From Bacteroidota bacterium (GTDB lineage Bacteria; Bacteroidota; Bacteroidia; Sphingobacteriales; Sphingobacteriaceae): a DNA stretch of 28,555 nucleotides. The first letter of the stretch is position 1. Every line of letters starts with the position of its first letter. The stretch is from contig JABDBT010000017.1 in the NCBI GenBank assembly GCA_013288465.1, positions 1 to 28,555 on the forward strand, given 5' to 3'. The position numbers were made by a program, and so were the translations under genes. Below the pieces are notes generated by a model. The model was not told where the DNA came from and searched no databases. It saw nothing but the letters and a program-made list of their open reading frames with translations. This document shows, one piece after another, positions 1 to 9,511 of the stretch.

Positions 1-373
1 CTCATGTTAATAAGATTAAATTAGTTTTAATAAAATTGGTTTGTTATTAGGTTTTATAATTGGATGGTAAAATAAGTAGGGCTTGATTAATAAATGTTTA
101 ATAATTGATTAATGGCATTATTTAAATACACTTTTTTATTTTTTATTTTGATTTTACGTATAGTTCATGCCAAAATCGGAACCACTTTTTTGCATTAACC
201 CATTTTAAATATCCCCGGCTCGACTGCTATTTTAAACATTCGTTCAGATTATTAATTAGTTTTTAATGATTAATTAATCTACTTCTTTTTTTTTGTCTTA
301 ATAAACTATATAGCGTTGTGCCCTAATACAACTGCTTACCCATCGAATTTCTTTTACCTAACAACTATCTAAA
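1..373. other. AT-rich spacer upstream of the MG2/plug protein gene
   Basis: No convincing gene is visible; all frames are broken. The stretch is strongly AT-rich with T runs. An 8+8 bp inverted repeat (251-258 and 271-278, ATTAATTA/TAATTAAT) lies about 95 bp before the next gene and could be a regulator site, although palindromes like this arise easily in AT-rich DNA. A TTTG at 292-295 and TAGCGTTG at 311-318 faintly resemble the Bacteroidota promoter (TTTG, then TAnnTTTG), but the 15-bp spacing is short, so no promoter is called. Confidence 0.5.
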
Positions 374-3190
374 ATGTTTCATTTAAAATCCCCTTCGGTT
401 ACCTTCAGATCATTCCTGTTTTTTTGTTTGTATTTTATAGCTGCAAAAAGTTTTGCGCAAACGGCAGATCCTGATCCCGGAAATTTGCTGATAAATAAAA
501 TTGCCGATTTTAACTCCAAATTTCCTGTTGAAAAGTTATACCTACAGTTGGATAAACCCACCTATTTCATTAATGACACCGTTTGGTTTAAGGGGTATCT
601 TGTTGATCATGACATTGCCTATTCGTCGTTAAGCGGCCGTTTGTATGTTGAAATTTTGAACGACAGTAATAAAGTGGTAAAAAGCATCGTAGTGCCCGCC
701 GTTTCGGGGTTAACGTGGGGAAACATCAGCTTAAATGATGATCAGTTTCATGAAGGGAATTACACACTCAGGGCATATACAAACTGGATGCGCAATTTCG
801 GCGAAGATTATTTTTATTCGCGGTCATTTCACATAACTGACCTTAATAAAATTCCATGGTTAGTAAAAGCAAGTTCCGTTTTAAGCAGTGCCGGGCCTAA
901 AGATAATGTTAAGGTAAACTTAAAATTTACAACGCTTAACAATATCCCGATAAACGGAAGTGATTTAAAACTGGAATTGGTAAGCAATAAAAAGATCCTT
1001 TTAAACAGTACTGCAAAAACTATGGCAGACGGAACGTTAAATTTAGATTTCCCTTTGCCCGACAATGCAGCATTGAAAAACCTGTCTGTTATAGCACAGG
1101 ATAAATTGGATGCTGAAAAAAAGGTAACTATTCCGGTTATAGTAAACCGTGCTAAAGACATTGACCTGCAGTTTATGCCCGAAAGCGGGTATTTTGTTGC
1201 CGGGTTACCTTGCAGTGTGGGGTTTAAAGCAATTGGAGAAGATGGTAATGGCATTGATGTTAACGGTTCTGTTTTTGATGAAAACAATAACGAACTTACC
1301 CGCTTTAGTTCGATGCATAATGGCATGGGTAAATTTGATATGGTGCCCCAGCCCGGAGATAGCTATACGGCAAACATCACTTTGACAAACGGAGAAGTTA
1401 AAAAAATTGCCTTGCCTGCGGTAAAGGCCACCGGAACTTTATTAAGAGTGCGTGATCAATCAACAGCCGATTCAATAGAAGTATCGGTACTGGTTTCGCC
1501 CGACCTGTTAAACAATAATGCAACTTACTCACTGATTGGCCAATGCCGAAACATTGTTTATTATGCGGCCACTATAAAATTGGCCAGGCAGCTCATAAAG
1601 ATGAAAGTTGCCAAAAATTTATTCCCGACAGGGGTAGTACATTTTACACTTTTTAATAGCAATCAAATTGCTTTAAATGAAAGGCTTGCTTTTATTAACC
1701 ATGCCGATGATCTAAAAATAAATATTGAAACAGATAGTAAAAACTATGCGCCGCATGATAGCATACCACTACATATTTCGGTACATAACGCAGCTGGGAA
1801 ACCTATGCAAGGAAGCTTTTCTATCGCTGTTATAGATAATTCAAAGGTTAAAAATGACAATAAAAATGGCAATATGGTTACTTCGTTATTGCTCACATCA
1901 GATTTAAAAGGGCATGTTGAAGAACCTGAATTTTATTTTGAAGATAATAAACAATCAGCAACAGCTTTAGATGCTTTATTATTGACCCAGGGATGGGTTG
2001 GCTATAACTGGAAAAACATTACAGGCCCTGCTACCGCCCCACAATTTGTAGCCGAAGCTGAATACACCGTAAACGGCCGGCTTACCAACCTGTTGAATAA
2101 GCCTATTGTTAACGGCCACGTCTTTTTACTCGCCACCGGTAAAATGCGTTTGGTTAAAGACACCATCACTAACACCGAGGGCCATTTTACATTCCGTAAC
2201 TTCCCGGTGTTTGATACCACCGCCTTTGTTTTATCGGCCAAAAATGCAAAAGGGAAAACAATAAAAGCCGGAATAAGCATTGACAATGCTAAACCTGTGG
2301 CAATTAAAGAAAATGCAAATATAACACAGCAGTATGTGCCCTGGTATGTAAACCTGAACCCGGCACGGGCTACCGATGCCGCACAAAGTAATATCCCGGA
2401 TGAAAGCTTTTTAGATATAAAATCGCACCGGTTAAAGGATGTAAATATAAAAGGAAGAGGAACGGTTAATCATTCGGATAACGTGAACGGTGCCGGAAAT
2501 GCCGACCAGGTTATCACACAAACAGAACTGGAGAACTTGGGTAAAATATCATTGTACAACTTGCTTGAGCAAAAAGTAAAATACTTCCGTACATCAATTA
2601 CCAAAAACAACAGCTCGGAGTTTTTTATAAAAGATAAGCTGGCAAAATTTGTTATTGACGGTGTGGACCTGGATAAATTTTATGATAAACCGGACGATCC
2701 GCTTTTAAATGATCATTTCGATTATTTGAAGCAGTACCTTGACTATATATCTGCAGAGGATGTAACAGGCATAGAGGTATCATACAGCATGAAATATAAT
2801 ATGGCTTATGACTCCAAATACTTGCCCAACGATGTTATTCCAACTGCTTCCAATAAATATGCGTATATAGAAATAACAACACACGCCGGCAACGGCCCCT
2901 TTGTAGATAGGGCCATAGGGGTTTTTGTTTATAAACCGGTTCCGTTAACACAGCCCAGAGAATTTTACAGCCCCCGATATACCTCCAATGCAAATAACAT
3001 ATTGGGTGATATTCGCTCAACTATATATTGGGCGCCGTTTATAATTACCAATAAAAACGGGCAGGCTGAGGTATCATTTTACGCTGCAGACAGGCCTTCG
3101 GTTTACACGGTGACTTTAGAAGGTACAAATTTAAAAGGCCAGGTTGGAAGTAACACACGAACCATTAATATACAGAAGGATAAGAAATAA
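374..3190 (+). CDS. Exported MG2-like / carboxypeptidase-regulatory / TonB-plug-like domain protein
   Basis: This is a 938-residue protein with a Sec signal peptide (about residues 1-29, ending SFAQ). Residues about 51-155 resemble the macroglobulin MG2 beta-sandwich (EKLYLQLDKPTYFINDTVWF), as in alpha-2-macroglobulin-like proteins. Residues about 560-640 look like a carboxypeptidase-regulatory-like fold (TNTEGHFTFRNFP). Residues about 687-850 resemble a TonB-receptor plug (LKDVNIKGRG, FVIDGVDLD). The last 50 residues form another beta-sandwich. No outer-membrane barrel follows, so it is not a transporter. Related Bacteroidota proteins are annotated as plug-domain or carboxypeptidase-like proteins with no settled function; a periplasmic or outer-membrane scaffold or binding role is inference. 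It stands alone, facing the regulator gene across 94 bp. The ATG at 374 is followed directly by the signal peptide. Confidence 0.8.
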   Translation: MFHLKSPSVTFRSFLFFCLYFIAAKSFAQTADPDPGNLLINKIADFNSKFPVEKLYLQLDKPTYFINDTVWFKGYLVDHDIAYSSLSGRLYVEILNDSNKVVKSIVVPAVSGLTWGNISLNDDQFHEGNYTLRAYTNWMRNFGEDYFYSRSFHITDLNKIPWLVKASSVLSSAGPKDNVKVNLKFTTLNNIPINGSDLKLELVSNKKILLNSTAKTMADGTLNLDFPLPDNAALKNLSVIAQDKLDAEKKVTIPVIVNRAKDIDLQFMPESGYFVAGLPCSVGFKAIGEDGNGIDVNGSVFDENNNELTRFSSMHNGMGKFDMVPQPGDSYTANITLTNGEVKKIALPAVKATGTLLRVRDQSTADSIEVSVLVSPDLLNNNATYSLIGQCRNIVYYAATIKLARQLIKMKVAKNLFPTGVVHFTLFNSNQIALNERLAFINHADDLKINIETDSKNYAPHDSIPLHISVHNAAGKPMQGSFSIAVIDNSKVKNDNKNGNMVTSLLLTSDLKGHVEEPEFYFEDNKQSATALDALLLTQGWVGYNWKNITGPATAPQFVAEAEYTVNGRLTNLLNKPIVNGHVFLLATGKMRLVKDTITNTEGHFTFRNFPVFDTTAFVLSAKNAKGKTIKAGISIDNAKPVAIKENANITQQYVPWYVNLNPARATDAAQSNIPDESFLDIKSHRLKDVNIKGRGTVNHSDNVNGAGNADQVITQTELENLGKISLYNLLEQKVKYFRTSITKNNSSEFFIKDKLAKFVIDGVDLDKFYDKPDDPLLNDHFDYLKQYLDYISAEDVTGIEVSYSMKYNMAYDSKYLPNDVIPTASNKYAYIEITTHAGNGPFVDRAIGVFVYKPVPLTQPREFYSPRYTSNANNILGDIRSTIYWAPFIITNKNGQAEVSFYAADRPSVYTVTLEGTNLKGQVGSNTRTINIQKDKK

Positions 3191-3231
3191 ACTACGTGGC
3201 CGGCAATTGCCATTCGTAACCGTGATAGGAT

Positions 3232-3270
3232 GATCCGGTAAGCTGAATTATTTGTTCGGCTTACCGGATC
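3232..3270 (+). terminator. Long hairpin between convergent genes
   Basis: The inverted arms are 3232-3247 and 3255-3270 (GATCCGGTAAGCTGAA / TTCGGCTTACCGGATC) with a 7-nt loop. All 16 positions pair if one U-G wobble is allowed, and the wobble works only in plus-strand RNA. The hairpin starts 42 bp after the plus-strand gene and ends 15 bp before the minus-strand stop. No proper U run follows on either strand, so it may act as a 3'-end stabiliser rather than a classic intrinsic terminator. Confidence 0.55.
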
Positions 3271-3284
3271 TTACATGAAGGGTG

Positions 3285-5870
3285 CTATTCTAAAATTGCG
3301 TTGAAATCTTTCTTAAATTCCTCACCATAAATAGACCTATACTCTTTAATAAAGCTTTCAAAAGTACTTTTAGCAAGCGAGTGCTTACCTAATACCGACA
3401 ATGCTTTACACTTTATCACCATAGCTTCTTCGTTAACCGGATCAAAATAGAATATAAAATTTGCGAGCTCGGTTAAAAACTCAGGGTCGGTTGTAGTACC
3501 TGCATGTGCAAAGTGGAGGTAGGTGTCAATCACCTCGTTTGTGATCTCAGATTTAAAGCTATCGAGCCATTCATATTCAATGTTCGACAGGAAGTTGCCC
3601 CGCTGTGTGATCTCTGAAAGGCATTTTATCTTTTCAATGTTCAGCTCCTTTTTATCCTTTACAATATTGAGATAATTGTGATAATCTACATAGATATAAT
3701 TGTAGTCGATGTCAATTTTCCAATAGCCGGTATCTTTTGATAAATGACAATGCTCCATCTTATCGAGCAATAGTTTTAACTTGGCAATATTTACTGATCG
3801 GTTATTCCGGGCACTTTTGGCGTCTTTGTCGTACCATAAAATTTCATTCAGTTTTTCTGAACTAAGTCCGCGGCCCCAGCGTATGGAGTATAGTAAAATA
3901 ACCAGGAATAACTCTTTTATTAATGGCGTAAAGTATTTGGTAATTTCCGTCCCTTCGGCATCAAATACCTGCAAATCGCCAAATAACAATATGGAGTTTT
4001 TAAAAAGGGTCTTATAATTCGCGGCGTTTACGTTATTAATAATTTGCCCTTCAATATTCTCGGCAGTTGCATTTGCATAAATAGGCGCAGTAGCTGGCTG
4101 GTTAGATAATTTAAGTGCTGCAGCTTTGATTTGATTTTTCCGTTTTATACCAAAATAAGCCAGCAAAGCCAATACAAACATTCCTGCCATAGCAACGTAA
4201 TACCAGTTAATTGAGTTTTTTATAACAGCCAGGGTATTATTGATCTTATAGGGCGGCCCCATCAAAGTATAAATATTTACTTTGGTTTGGTCATTATCGG
4301 TACGTAAAAGGGTAACAACTGTAAAACGTTTTGCAGCCGGGCAGTAGTACAGATCGGCAAACGAGTGTACATCATGAAAACTATAGGGAATAGCATCGGC
4401 CATTAACTCGTAACCAGGTTTGGTTAATGAGCCGCTGATCAATTGCAATGTTGAATTATATTTATGCTGCGGATAGATGAGCCCGTAATAGGTTTTTGTT
4501 TTATCGTCGATGATGAGCGAGTTGGCAAATGCAAAATCCTGCCCCTTATTATTCAGGTCAAATAATTTCCTGAACGTTTTATCTTTAACAGTAAAACGCA
4601 TCATATCATACATATTCTGAGGGTTCAGTATCTGCTGGCCACTATTGTTGCCATAACCACCCAAAATATAGGCTGTATCTCCTTTAGCCGTCGGGCCGAG
4701 GGCGGCCAGGTAGCGTGGGGTAAAAAAGCTGCCTTTTGTTTTAACATCGTTCCACGCACCGGAGTTTAGGTGATATTGCTGAACTTTGTTTTTATAGAGA
4801 AGTTGGCCGTATCCGCCAAAAAGATATAAGCTGGTATCAACGCTTGAAAACATTTTATTTAAATGCCAAAAAATAGTAACAGCCCCGGCTTCAAACTTTT
4901 TATTCCAGGTATGGCTTTTAAAATCATATTTGGCAACAAATTGCCCATCAGGGTAAAAGTTATATAAGGTATTATCGAAAGAATTGTAAATAGATTGATT
5001 TCCCTGGTTCAGTTCAATTTTGGCGCCATTGTAACTGCTGGTCCAGTGGGCGTTGTTTACCGAGTAGGTATATAACGAATCGCTGCCTATGATATATACT
5101 TCTTCTTTCGCAGGATTAAATGCCACGCTTGCCACTCCGTTTACCGTAATACCCTGAACGGCCTGCCAGTTACGATGCAGTGCCGTTACCCACACCGGGT
5201 TAATAACGCCTCCGTCATTTTGATTAACAACTTCGTGGGCAGCAAGGCCATTCTCTTCGTTTAAGGGCCAGTTATAGTTCAGCGTTCCGTTTTGCGATAT
5301 TTTGATGTCCCTGAGTTTCATTGGCGGGATGTCGGTTGTTTGAAACTGCTTATAATTATTAATACCAAACAGGATCTTATAACAGCTATTCTTTTTTAAA
5401 TGCAGCCCGGTTTCTGTTAACACGTTATTGCCGCTATACAAAATGATCTTATTGTTATCAACATCAAATTTTATCCGCACGTTATTCCATTGGGTATAAA
5501 GCCTGGCACGGTCAATATCAAAGGCTATTTTTGAAAGCTTGTCGCCAACAATAATATTAAACGCATTTTTGCGGGTTTGCTCGTTGTAAACCAGGTCGAT
5601 ATTACGTTTATCATCTTCAATGATCCGCACAACATATCCAAAATAAATTTGCCGGTTAGGTATAAACGATATATCGAATGAAAGGTCAAAATTACCTTTA
5701 AAGCAGAGGGTTTTATCGGGGCTCAGGTCGAGCCCGGTCCTTTTATCCTGGAATACCTCGTGACTGGAAAAAGCAAGGCCATAAGATTGCCCATAACTAA
5801 CATTGTTAAAGGCAATTAATATAAAAATACAACAAAAAAATGTCTTAAAAATCCGGCAACCCAATTTCAT
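3285..5870 (-). CDS. Membrane-anchored transcription regulator with LamG-like/kelch-like sensor and winged-helix DNA-binding domain
   Basis: This 861-residue protein has a signal peptide or N-terminal anchor at 1-28. Residues about 30-205 form a LamG/concanavalin-like sandwich ending in the typical NWPLNE motif. Residues about 215-545 are a beta-propeller-like stretch with kelch-type FGGYG (351-355) and LGGYG (403-407). One membrane helix follows at about 556-574, then basic residues (KRKNQ) that place the C-terminus inside. Residues about 628-730 look like a SARP/OmpR-type winged helix (LSSEKLNEILWYDKDAKSARNN). Residues 740-861 are helical, like the BTAD/TPR part of SARP proteins. There is no histidine kinase or receiver domain, so this is not a classical hybrid two-component regulator. 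It would sense a ligand outside the cytoplasm and bind DNA from the membrane. It is divergent from the GH2 gene, a likely target (inference). The ATG at 5870 is preferred; the longer frame opens only with TTG at 5891. Confidence 0.8.
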   Translation of the reverse strand: MKLGCRIFKTFFCCIFILIAFNNVSYGQSYGLAFSSHEVFQDKRTGLDLSPDKTLCFKGNFDLSFDISFIPNRQIYFGYVVRIIEDDKRNIDLVYNEQTRKNAFNIIVGDKLSKIAFDIDRARLYTQWNNVRIKFDVDNNKIILYSGNNVLTETGLHLKKNSCYKILFGINNYKQFQTTDIPPMKLRDIKISQNGTLNYNWPLNEENGLAAHEVVNQNDGGVINPVWVTALHRNWQAVQGITVNGVASVAFNPAKEEVYIIGSDSLYTYSVNNAHWTSSYNGAKIELNQGNQSIYNSFDNTLYNFYPDGQFVAKYDFKSHTWNKKFEAGAVTIFWHLNKMFSSVDTSLYLFGGYGQLLYKNKVQQYHLNSGAWNDVKTKGSFFTPRYLAALGPTAKGDTAYILGGYGNNSGQQILNPQNMYDMMRFTVKDKTFRKLFDLNNKGQDFAFANSLIIDDKTKTYYGLIYPQHKYNSTLQLISGSLTKPGYELMADAIPYSFHDVHSFADLYYCPAAKRFTVVTLLRTDNDQTKVNIYTLMGPPYKINNTLAVIKNSINWYYVAMAGMFVLALLAYFGIKRKNQIKAAALKLSNQPATAPIYANATAENIEGQIINNVNAANYKTLFKNSILLFGDLQVFDAEGTEITKYFTPLIKELFLVILLYSIRWGRGLSSEKLNEILWYDKDAKSARNNRSVNIAKLKLLLDKMEHCHLSKDTGYWKIDIDYNYIYVDYHNYLNIVKDKKELNIEKIKCLSEITQRGNFLSNIEYEWLDSFKSEITNEVIDTYLHFAHAGTTTDPEFLTELANFIFYFDPVNEEAMVIKCKALSVLGKHSLAKSTFESFIKEYRSIYGEEFKKDFNAILE

Positions 5871-6143
5871 TACGTTTATGGTTAACCACAAGCAAAAGCT
5901 TATAATTTTGAGCTTTCAAAATGGTTCTGATATTATATTGGTTTATAATCCCCAAATTATAGCATTATTTACGCCTTGCGGAACTTTCTATCAAAATTAG
6001 CATGATAATTAACATTTTCAAAACTTATGTCACTAATTACAATTTTAATATTCTGCGCATCGCCATTAATTTATTATTAAGCATTAATTAAGCAACATTC
6101 CTTTTTTAGTATGATTATATTATAGTCAATTATATTCATACCG

Positions 6144-9100
6144 ATGATCCTAAAATCTAAATTCCACTACCCTTTTTTAATATTCGTTATTTGCAACATT
6201 AGCCAAATGGCTTTGGCCCAGCAAAGTTTCAATCACACTTTTGCACCTACGGATGAATTTGTAAAACCGCAGGAAAAACCTTTTAGAAGCAGTTTATGCC
6301 TTAATGGAAAATGGAATTTTATGCCCGTTGAAAAGGCGGAAAAGTTGCCGCTTGAAAAAATAAAGAATCCTGATTTGCCGGATATACCCACCTGGGAAGA
6401 AACACCGGTTAAAGTACCTTCACCATGGAATGTAAACAGCTTTGCCCGTGGCGATGGCAGCGGCGGCGATTTTGTTACCTATCCCAGCTACCCCAAAAAT
6501 TGGGAAGGCATAAAAGCCGGTTGGCTAATGTGTACCATGCCTTACCATAAAGAATGGAAAAACAAACGGCTTATCCTGCATTTTGATGCCGTAGGCGGTT
6601 ATACACAGATATTTATCAATAAGCATAAAGTTGGCGAAAACTTTGAAGTGTTTTTACCTTTCGAAATAGACGTAACCGATGTGATAAAACAAAACCAGGA
6701 TAACGAAATAATGATTTGGGTAGCCGATGCCCAGCTTTTTAACCAGCCGGGCAAATACGGCAAACGCATATATGTTGCCGGCTCTTTTTGGGGCCAGCAT
6801 GCTATAGGGATTTGGCAGGATGTAAACCTGGTGGCAAAACCGCTCATCAGCATCCAAAACACCTATATCAAGCCGTCGGTAAGCAATGATGAACTTACAG
6901 TGGAGGCAACCGTTACCAATAACACAAACCAGACACATAAAATTAATCTTTCTGGAGATGTATCGCCATGGGTAAACCTCGCCGCCACGGATGTGATCAG
7001 TGCGCCCGAACCTAAGTGGAAATTAGGTAATGCTGTGCTTTCATTGCCCGGCCAAAGCGTAACAATTGGAGCAAATACGCAGGCTATGGTTAGCTTTAAG
7101 GTTAAGGTAAGCGGACGGCTCAAGCAATGGTCGGCCGACCATCCCAACCTGTACGGGCTGGTTTTAAAAGCTAAGGATGGCAATACGGATATCGATCATC
7201 AATATACCCGCTTTGGCTGGCGCGAGTTTTCGATAAGCGGTAGCAAACTATTGCTGAACGGCAAACCAATTGTACTTAAAGGCGATTCGTGGCACTTTTT
7301 AGGCATCCCGCAAATGACAAGGCGCTACGCATGGGGATGGTTTAAGTTATTGAAAGATAGCCATGCCAATGCGGTAAGGCTACATGCCCAACCATACCCA
7401 CAATTTTACCTGGATATGGCCGACGAAATGGGCATCTGCGTACTTGACGAAACCGGTATGTGGGCCAGCGACGGCGGGCCAAAAATAGATGGCGAAGCTT
7501 ACTGGAAAAACAGCGAAGAACACCTGAAACGGTTTGTTCTGCGCGACAGAAATCACCCCTCGGTTTTTGGATGGAGTGTTTGCAACGAAAACCTGCCTGT
7601 TGTGATGGGCGTATTCCACGCGCCCGATTCGCTGGTAAAAAGACAGATAGCTGAAATTAATAAATGGATAACCATTGCAAAAGAACTGGACCCGTCAAGA
7701 GTATGGATATCCGGCGATGGCGAAACACAGGCTAATTTAAATTCGCCGGTTATTATAGGGCATTATGGCGGCAGCGATGATAATTACAGGTCACTATCAT
7801 CAAAAGGAAAACCCTGGGGTATTGGCGAAGCAGGCATGGCTTATTACGCTACTCCGTTGCAATCGGCGGCATACAATGGCAATCGCTCCTACGAATCGCA
7901 GCAGGGGCGAATGGAAGGCGTAGCTGATGAGGCTACCAAACTCATTAACATGTTAAAAAAGTACAAGGCAACGTACATGTCTATTTTTAACCTGGTTTGG
8001 TATAGCATTAAGCCTTTAGAATTGGGTTTGCCCGATACCACCAAAGCGCCTAAGCCTGCCAACGGCATATTCTTCGGAAAATATGTGGAAAATCAGCCCG
8101 GCGTGCAGCCCGAAAGGCTGGGGCCATACTGCACCACGCTTAACCCGGGGTATGATCCTGCACTGCCCTTATACAAAACCTGGCCTTTGTTTGATGCCGT
8201 TAAAGCTTCATTTGTTGATACTTTAATGATAGGTATGCCGAGTATTGCAACCCCTCAAACCAAAGCCATTACCAGCCCTTATGCGGGTTATAATATAGTT
8301 CTATTATCTACCGATAAGGATTCCGTTTTATACAAAACGTTAACAGAGCTGGGTGTTTTGATCCGTCCTCAAATTAATATATCGGGGCACAATTTGTTGA
8401 TCATTGATGGTATTCATCCGCCCTATGATGCCAAAGCTATCGCTATACAAAAAACCGTATTACAGCGGGGCGACAACGTGCTGGTTTGGGGAGTTACCCC
8501 GGCTGCAATTAACAGCGTTAATAAATATCTGCCCCAACCAATAAAACTAACCGACCGGAAATCAACATCGTTTATCACGCAAAAAAACGATCCGATAATG
8601 AATGGCCTGGGTAATTCGGATTTCTATTTTTCGGAAATAGCCGACAAGCCAATGATGAGCTATGGCCTTTCGGGCGAAATGGTGAGCCACAGCAATGTTT
8701 TGCTCGATGCCTCAAATACCGATTGGAGAACATGGAATAAGCGCGCAGAGTACCTTAAAACAGCCGCAGTATTGCGCAGCGAGCGCGAATACAAACCGGA
8801 AGGAAAAGCTTTGATATCTATTGATGCTAACGGCGGCAGGATCTATGTCCTGGCTATCGACCCCGCGCTGCTTTATGCTACATCGGTAAGCCTTACACGT
8901 AAAATACTGATTAACCTGGGTGTTGAGTTTAATAATAAAAGCAGCCTGGATGTGCCTGCCGTTGGTAAAGACGGTAAATTACACAATGCCTTGCTGCTGG
9001 CCTCGTTTGATATTGCCGGCAAAAACGATGTTGAGATAGCCAAAGCAGATATATTAAAAGACGCTAAGCCCGATGATTATTTTACCGGAAAGCAGGTGGC

Positions 9101-9509
9101 CGATCATTTTTGGGAAAAAGCAATTACTGCCGATGGCATATTTGATTTTACCAAACTGCATTTTGACGGGCCAACAACCAATGCCATAGCCTATTTAAGT
9201 TTTTGGATATATAGCCCGCGCTCGCTTTCAAACCTGCTGCTCGAACCCGATATGCCCCGGCTGGATATGTATTTAGGAGCCGATGACGGTTACCAGGTTT
9301 ACCTGAACAATAATTTAATAAAAGAGGCCATCAATACCGGCGGTTTTACGGACAAACAACAAGTTATAAAAGCCTTACCGCTTGAAAAAGGCTGGAACCA
9401 TTTCATCATCAAATCCATACAAAAAAACGGCAAGTGGAAACTTGCCGTTGAGTTTGATTGTGATAAGAAAGACTTTTTAAACGAGCTCAAAACACAGGTT
9501 ACACATTAA
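6144..9509 (+). CDS. Secreted glycoside hydrolase family 2 enzyme
   Basis: This 1121-residue exported enzyme hydrolyses a terminal beta-glycoside (galactoside, glucuronide or mannoside; not resolved). The signal peptide is about 1-25 (MALAQ). The GH2 N-terminal jelly roll starts near 45 (LNGKWNF), a beta-sandwich follows, and the TIM barrel begins near 355 (RFGWREFSISG). The acid/base glutamate is E482 in VCNEN and the likely nucleophile is E562 in WGIGEAG; both are in the expected family context. Residues about 715-925 form a Rossmann/GATase-like domain with no obvious catalytic triad. Residues about 1000-1110 look like a sugar-binding jelly roll. It is longer than a typical GH2 enzyme because of these two extensions. 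It is divergent from the sensor-regulator (273 bp apart) and convergent with the CAZyme operon, with 2 bp between stop codons. It is probably co-regulated with that operon. Confidence 0.88.
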   Translation: MILKSKFHYPFLIFVICNISQMALAQQSFNHTFAPTDEFVKPQEKPFRSSLCLNGKWNFMPVEKAEKLPLEKIKNPDLPDIPTWEETPVKVPSPWNVNSFARGDGSGGDFVTYPSYPKNWEGIKAGWLMCTMPYHKEWKNKRLILHFDAVGGYTQIFINKHKVGENFEVFLPFEIDVTDVIKQNQDNEIMIWVADAQLFNQPGKYGKRIYVAGSFWGQHAIGIWQDVNLVAKPLISIQNTYIKPSVSNDELTVEATVTNNTNQTHKINLSGDVSPWVNLAATDVISAPEPKWKLGNAVLSLPGQSVTIGANTQAMVSFKVKVSGRLKQWSADHPNLYGLVLKAKDGNTDIDHQYTRFGWREFSISGSKLLLNGKPIVLKGDSWHFLGIPQMTRRYAWGWFKLLKDSHANAVRLHAQPYPQFYLDMADEMGICVLDETGMWASDGGPKIDGEAYWKNSEEHLKRFVLRDRNHPSVFGWSVCNENLPVVMGVFHAPDSLVKRQIAEINKWITIAKELDPSRVWISGDGETQANLNSPVIIGHYGGSDDNYRSLSSKGKPWGIGEAGMAYYATPLQSAAYNGNRSYESQQGRMEGVADEATKLINMLKKYKATYMSIFNLVWYSIKPLELGLPDTTKAPKPANGIFFGKYVENQPGVQPERLGPYCTTLNPGYDPALPLYKTWPLFDAVKASFVDTLMIGMPSIATPQTKAITSPYAGYNIVLLSTDKDSVLYKTLTELGVLIRPQINISGHNLLIIDGIHPPYDAKAIAIQKTVLQRGDNVLVWGVTPAAINSVNKYLPQPIKLTDRKSTSFITQKNDPIMNGLGNSDFYFSEIADKPMMSYGLSGEMVSHSNVLLDASNTDWRTWNKRAEYLKTAAVLRSEREYKPEGKALISIDANGGRIYVLAIDPALLYATSVSLTRKILINLGVEFNNKSSLDVPAVGKDGKLHNALLLASFDIAGKNDVEIAKADILKDAKPDDYFTGKQVADHFWEKAITADGIFDFTKLHFDGPTTNAIAYLSFWIYSPRSLSNLLLEPDMPRLDMYLGADDGYQVYLNNNLIKEAINTGGFTDKQQVIKALPLEKGWNHFIIKSIQKNGKWKLAVEFDCDKKDFLNELKTQVTH
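9426..9449 (-). terminator. Intrinsic terminator of the CAZyme operon, embedded in the opposing GH2 gene
   Basis: A perfect 10-bp stem (AACGGCAAGT / ACTTGCCGTT) with a 4-nt loop is followed on the minus strand by a T run (A run 9421-9425 on the plus strand). It lies about 62 bp past the stop of the minus-strand GH2 gene, inside codons near residue 1096 of the plus-strand GH2 gene. The U run exists only on the minus strand, so it fits termination of the five-gene operon. Confidence 0.75.
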
Positions 9510-9511
9510 AG

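Noticed and set aside
829..1326. 165-codon minus-strand open frame
   Set aside because: It is a shadow of the MG2/plug gene, low in complexity and without a recognisable domain.
3285..5870. Classical hybrid two-component sensor
   Set aside because: No histidine kinase, receiver or AraC domain is present.
5871..5891. Longer N-terminus for the kelch-type regulator
   Set aside because: It would need a TTG start; the ATG at 5870 begins a normal signal peptide.
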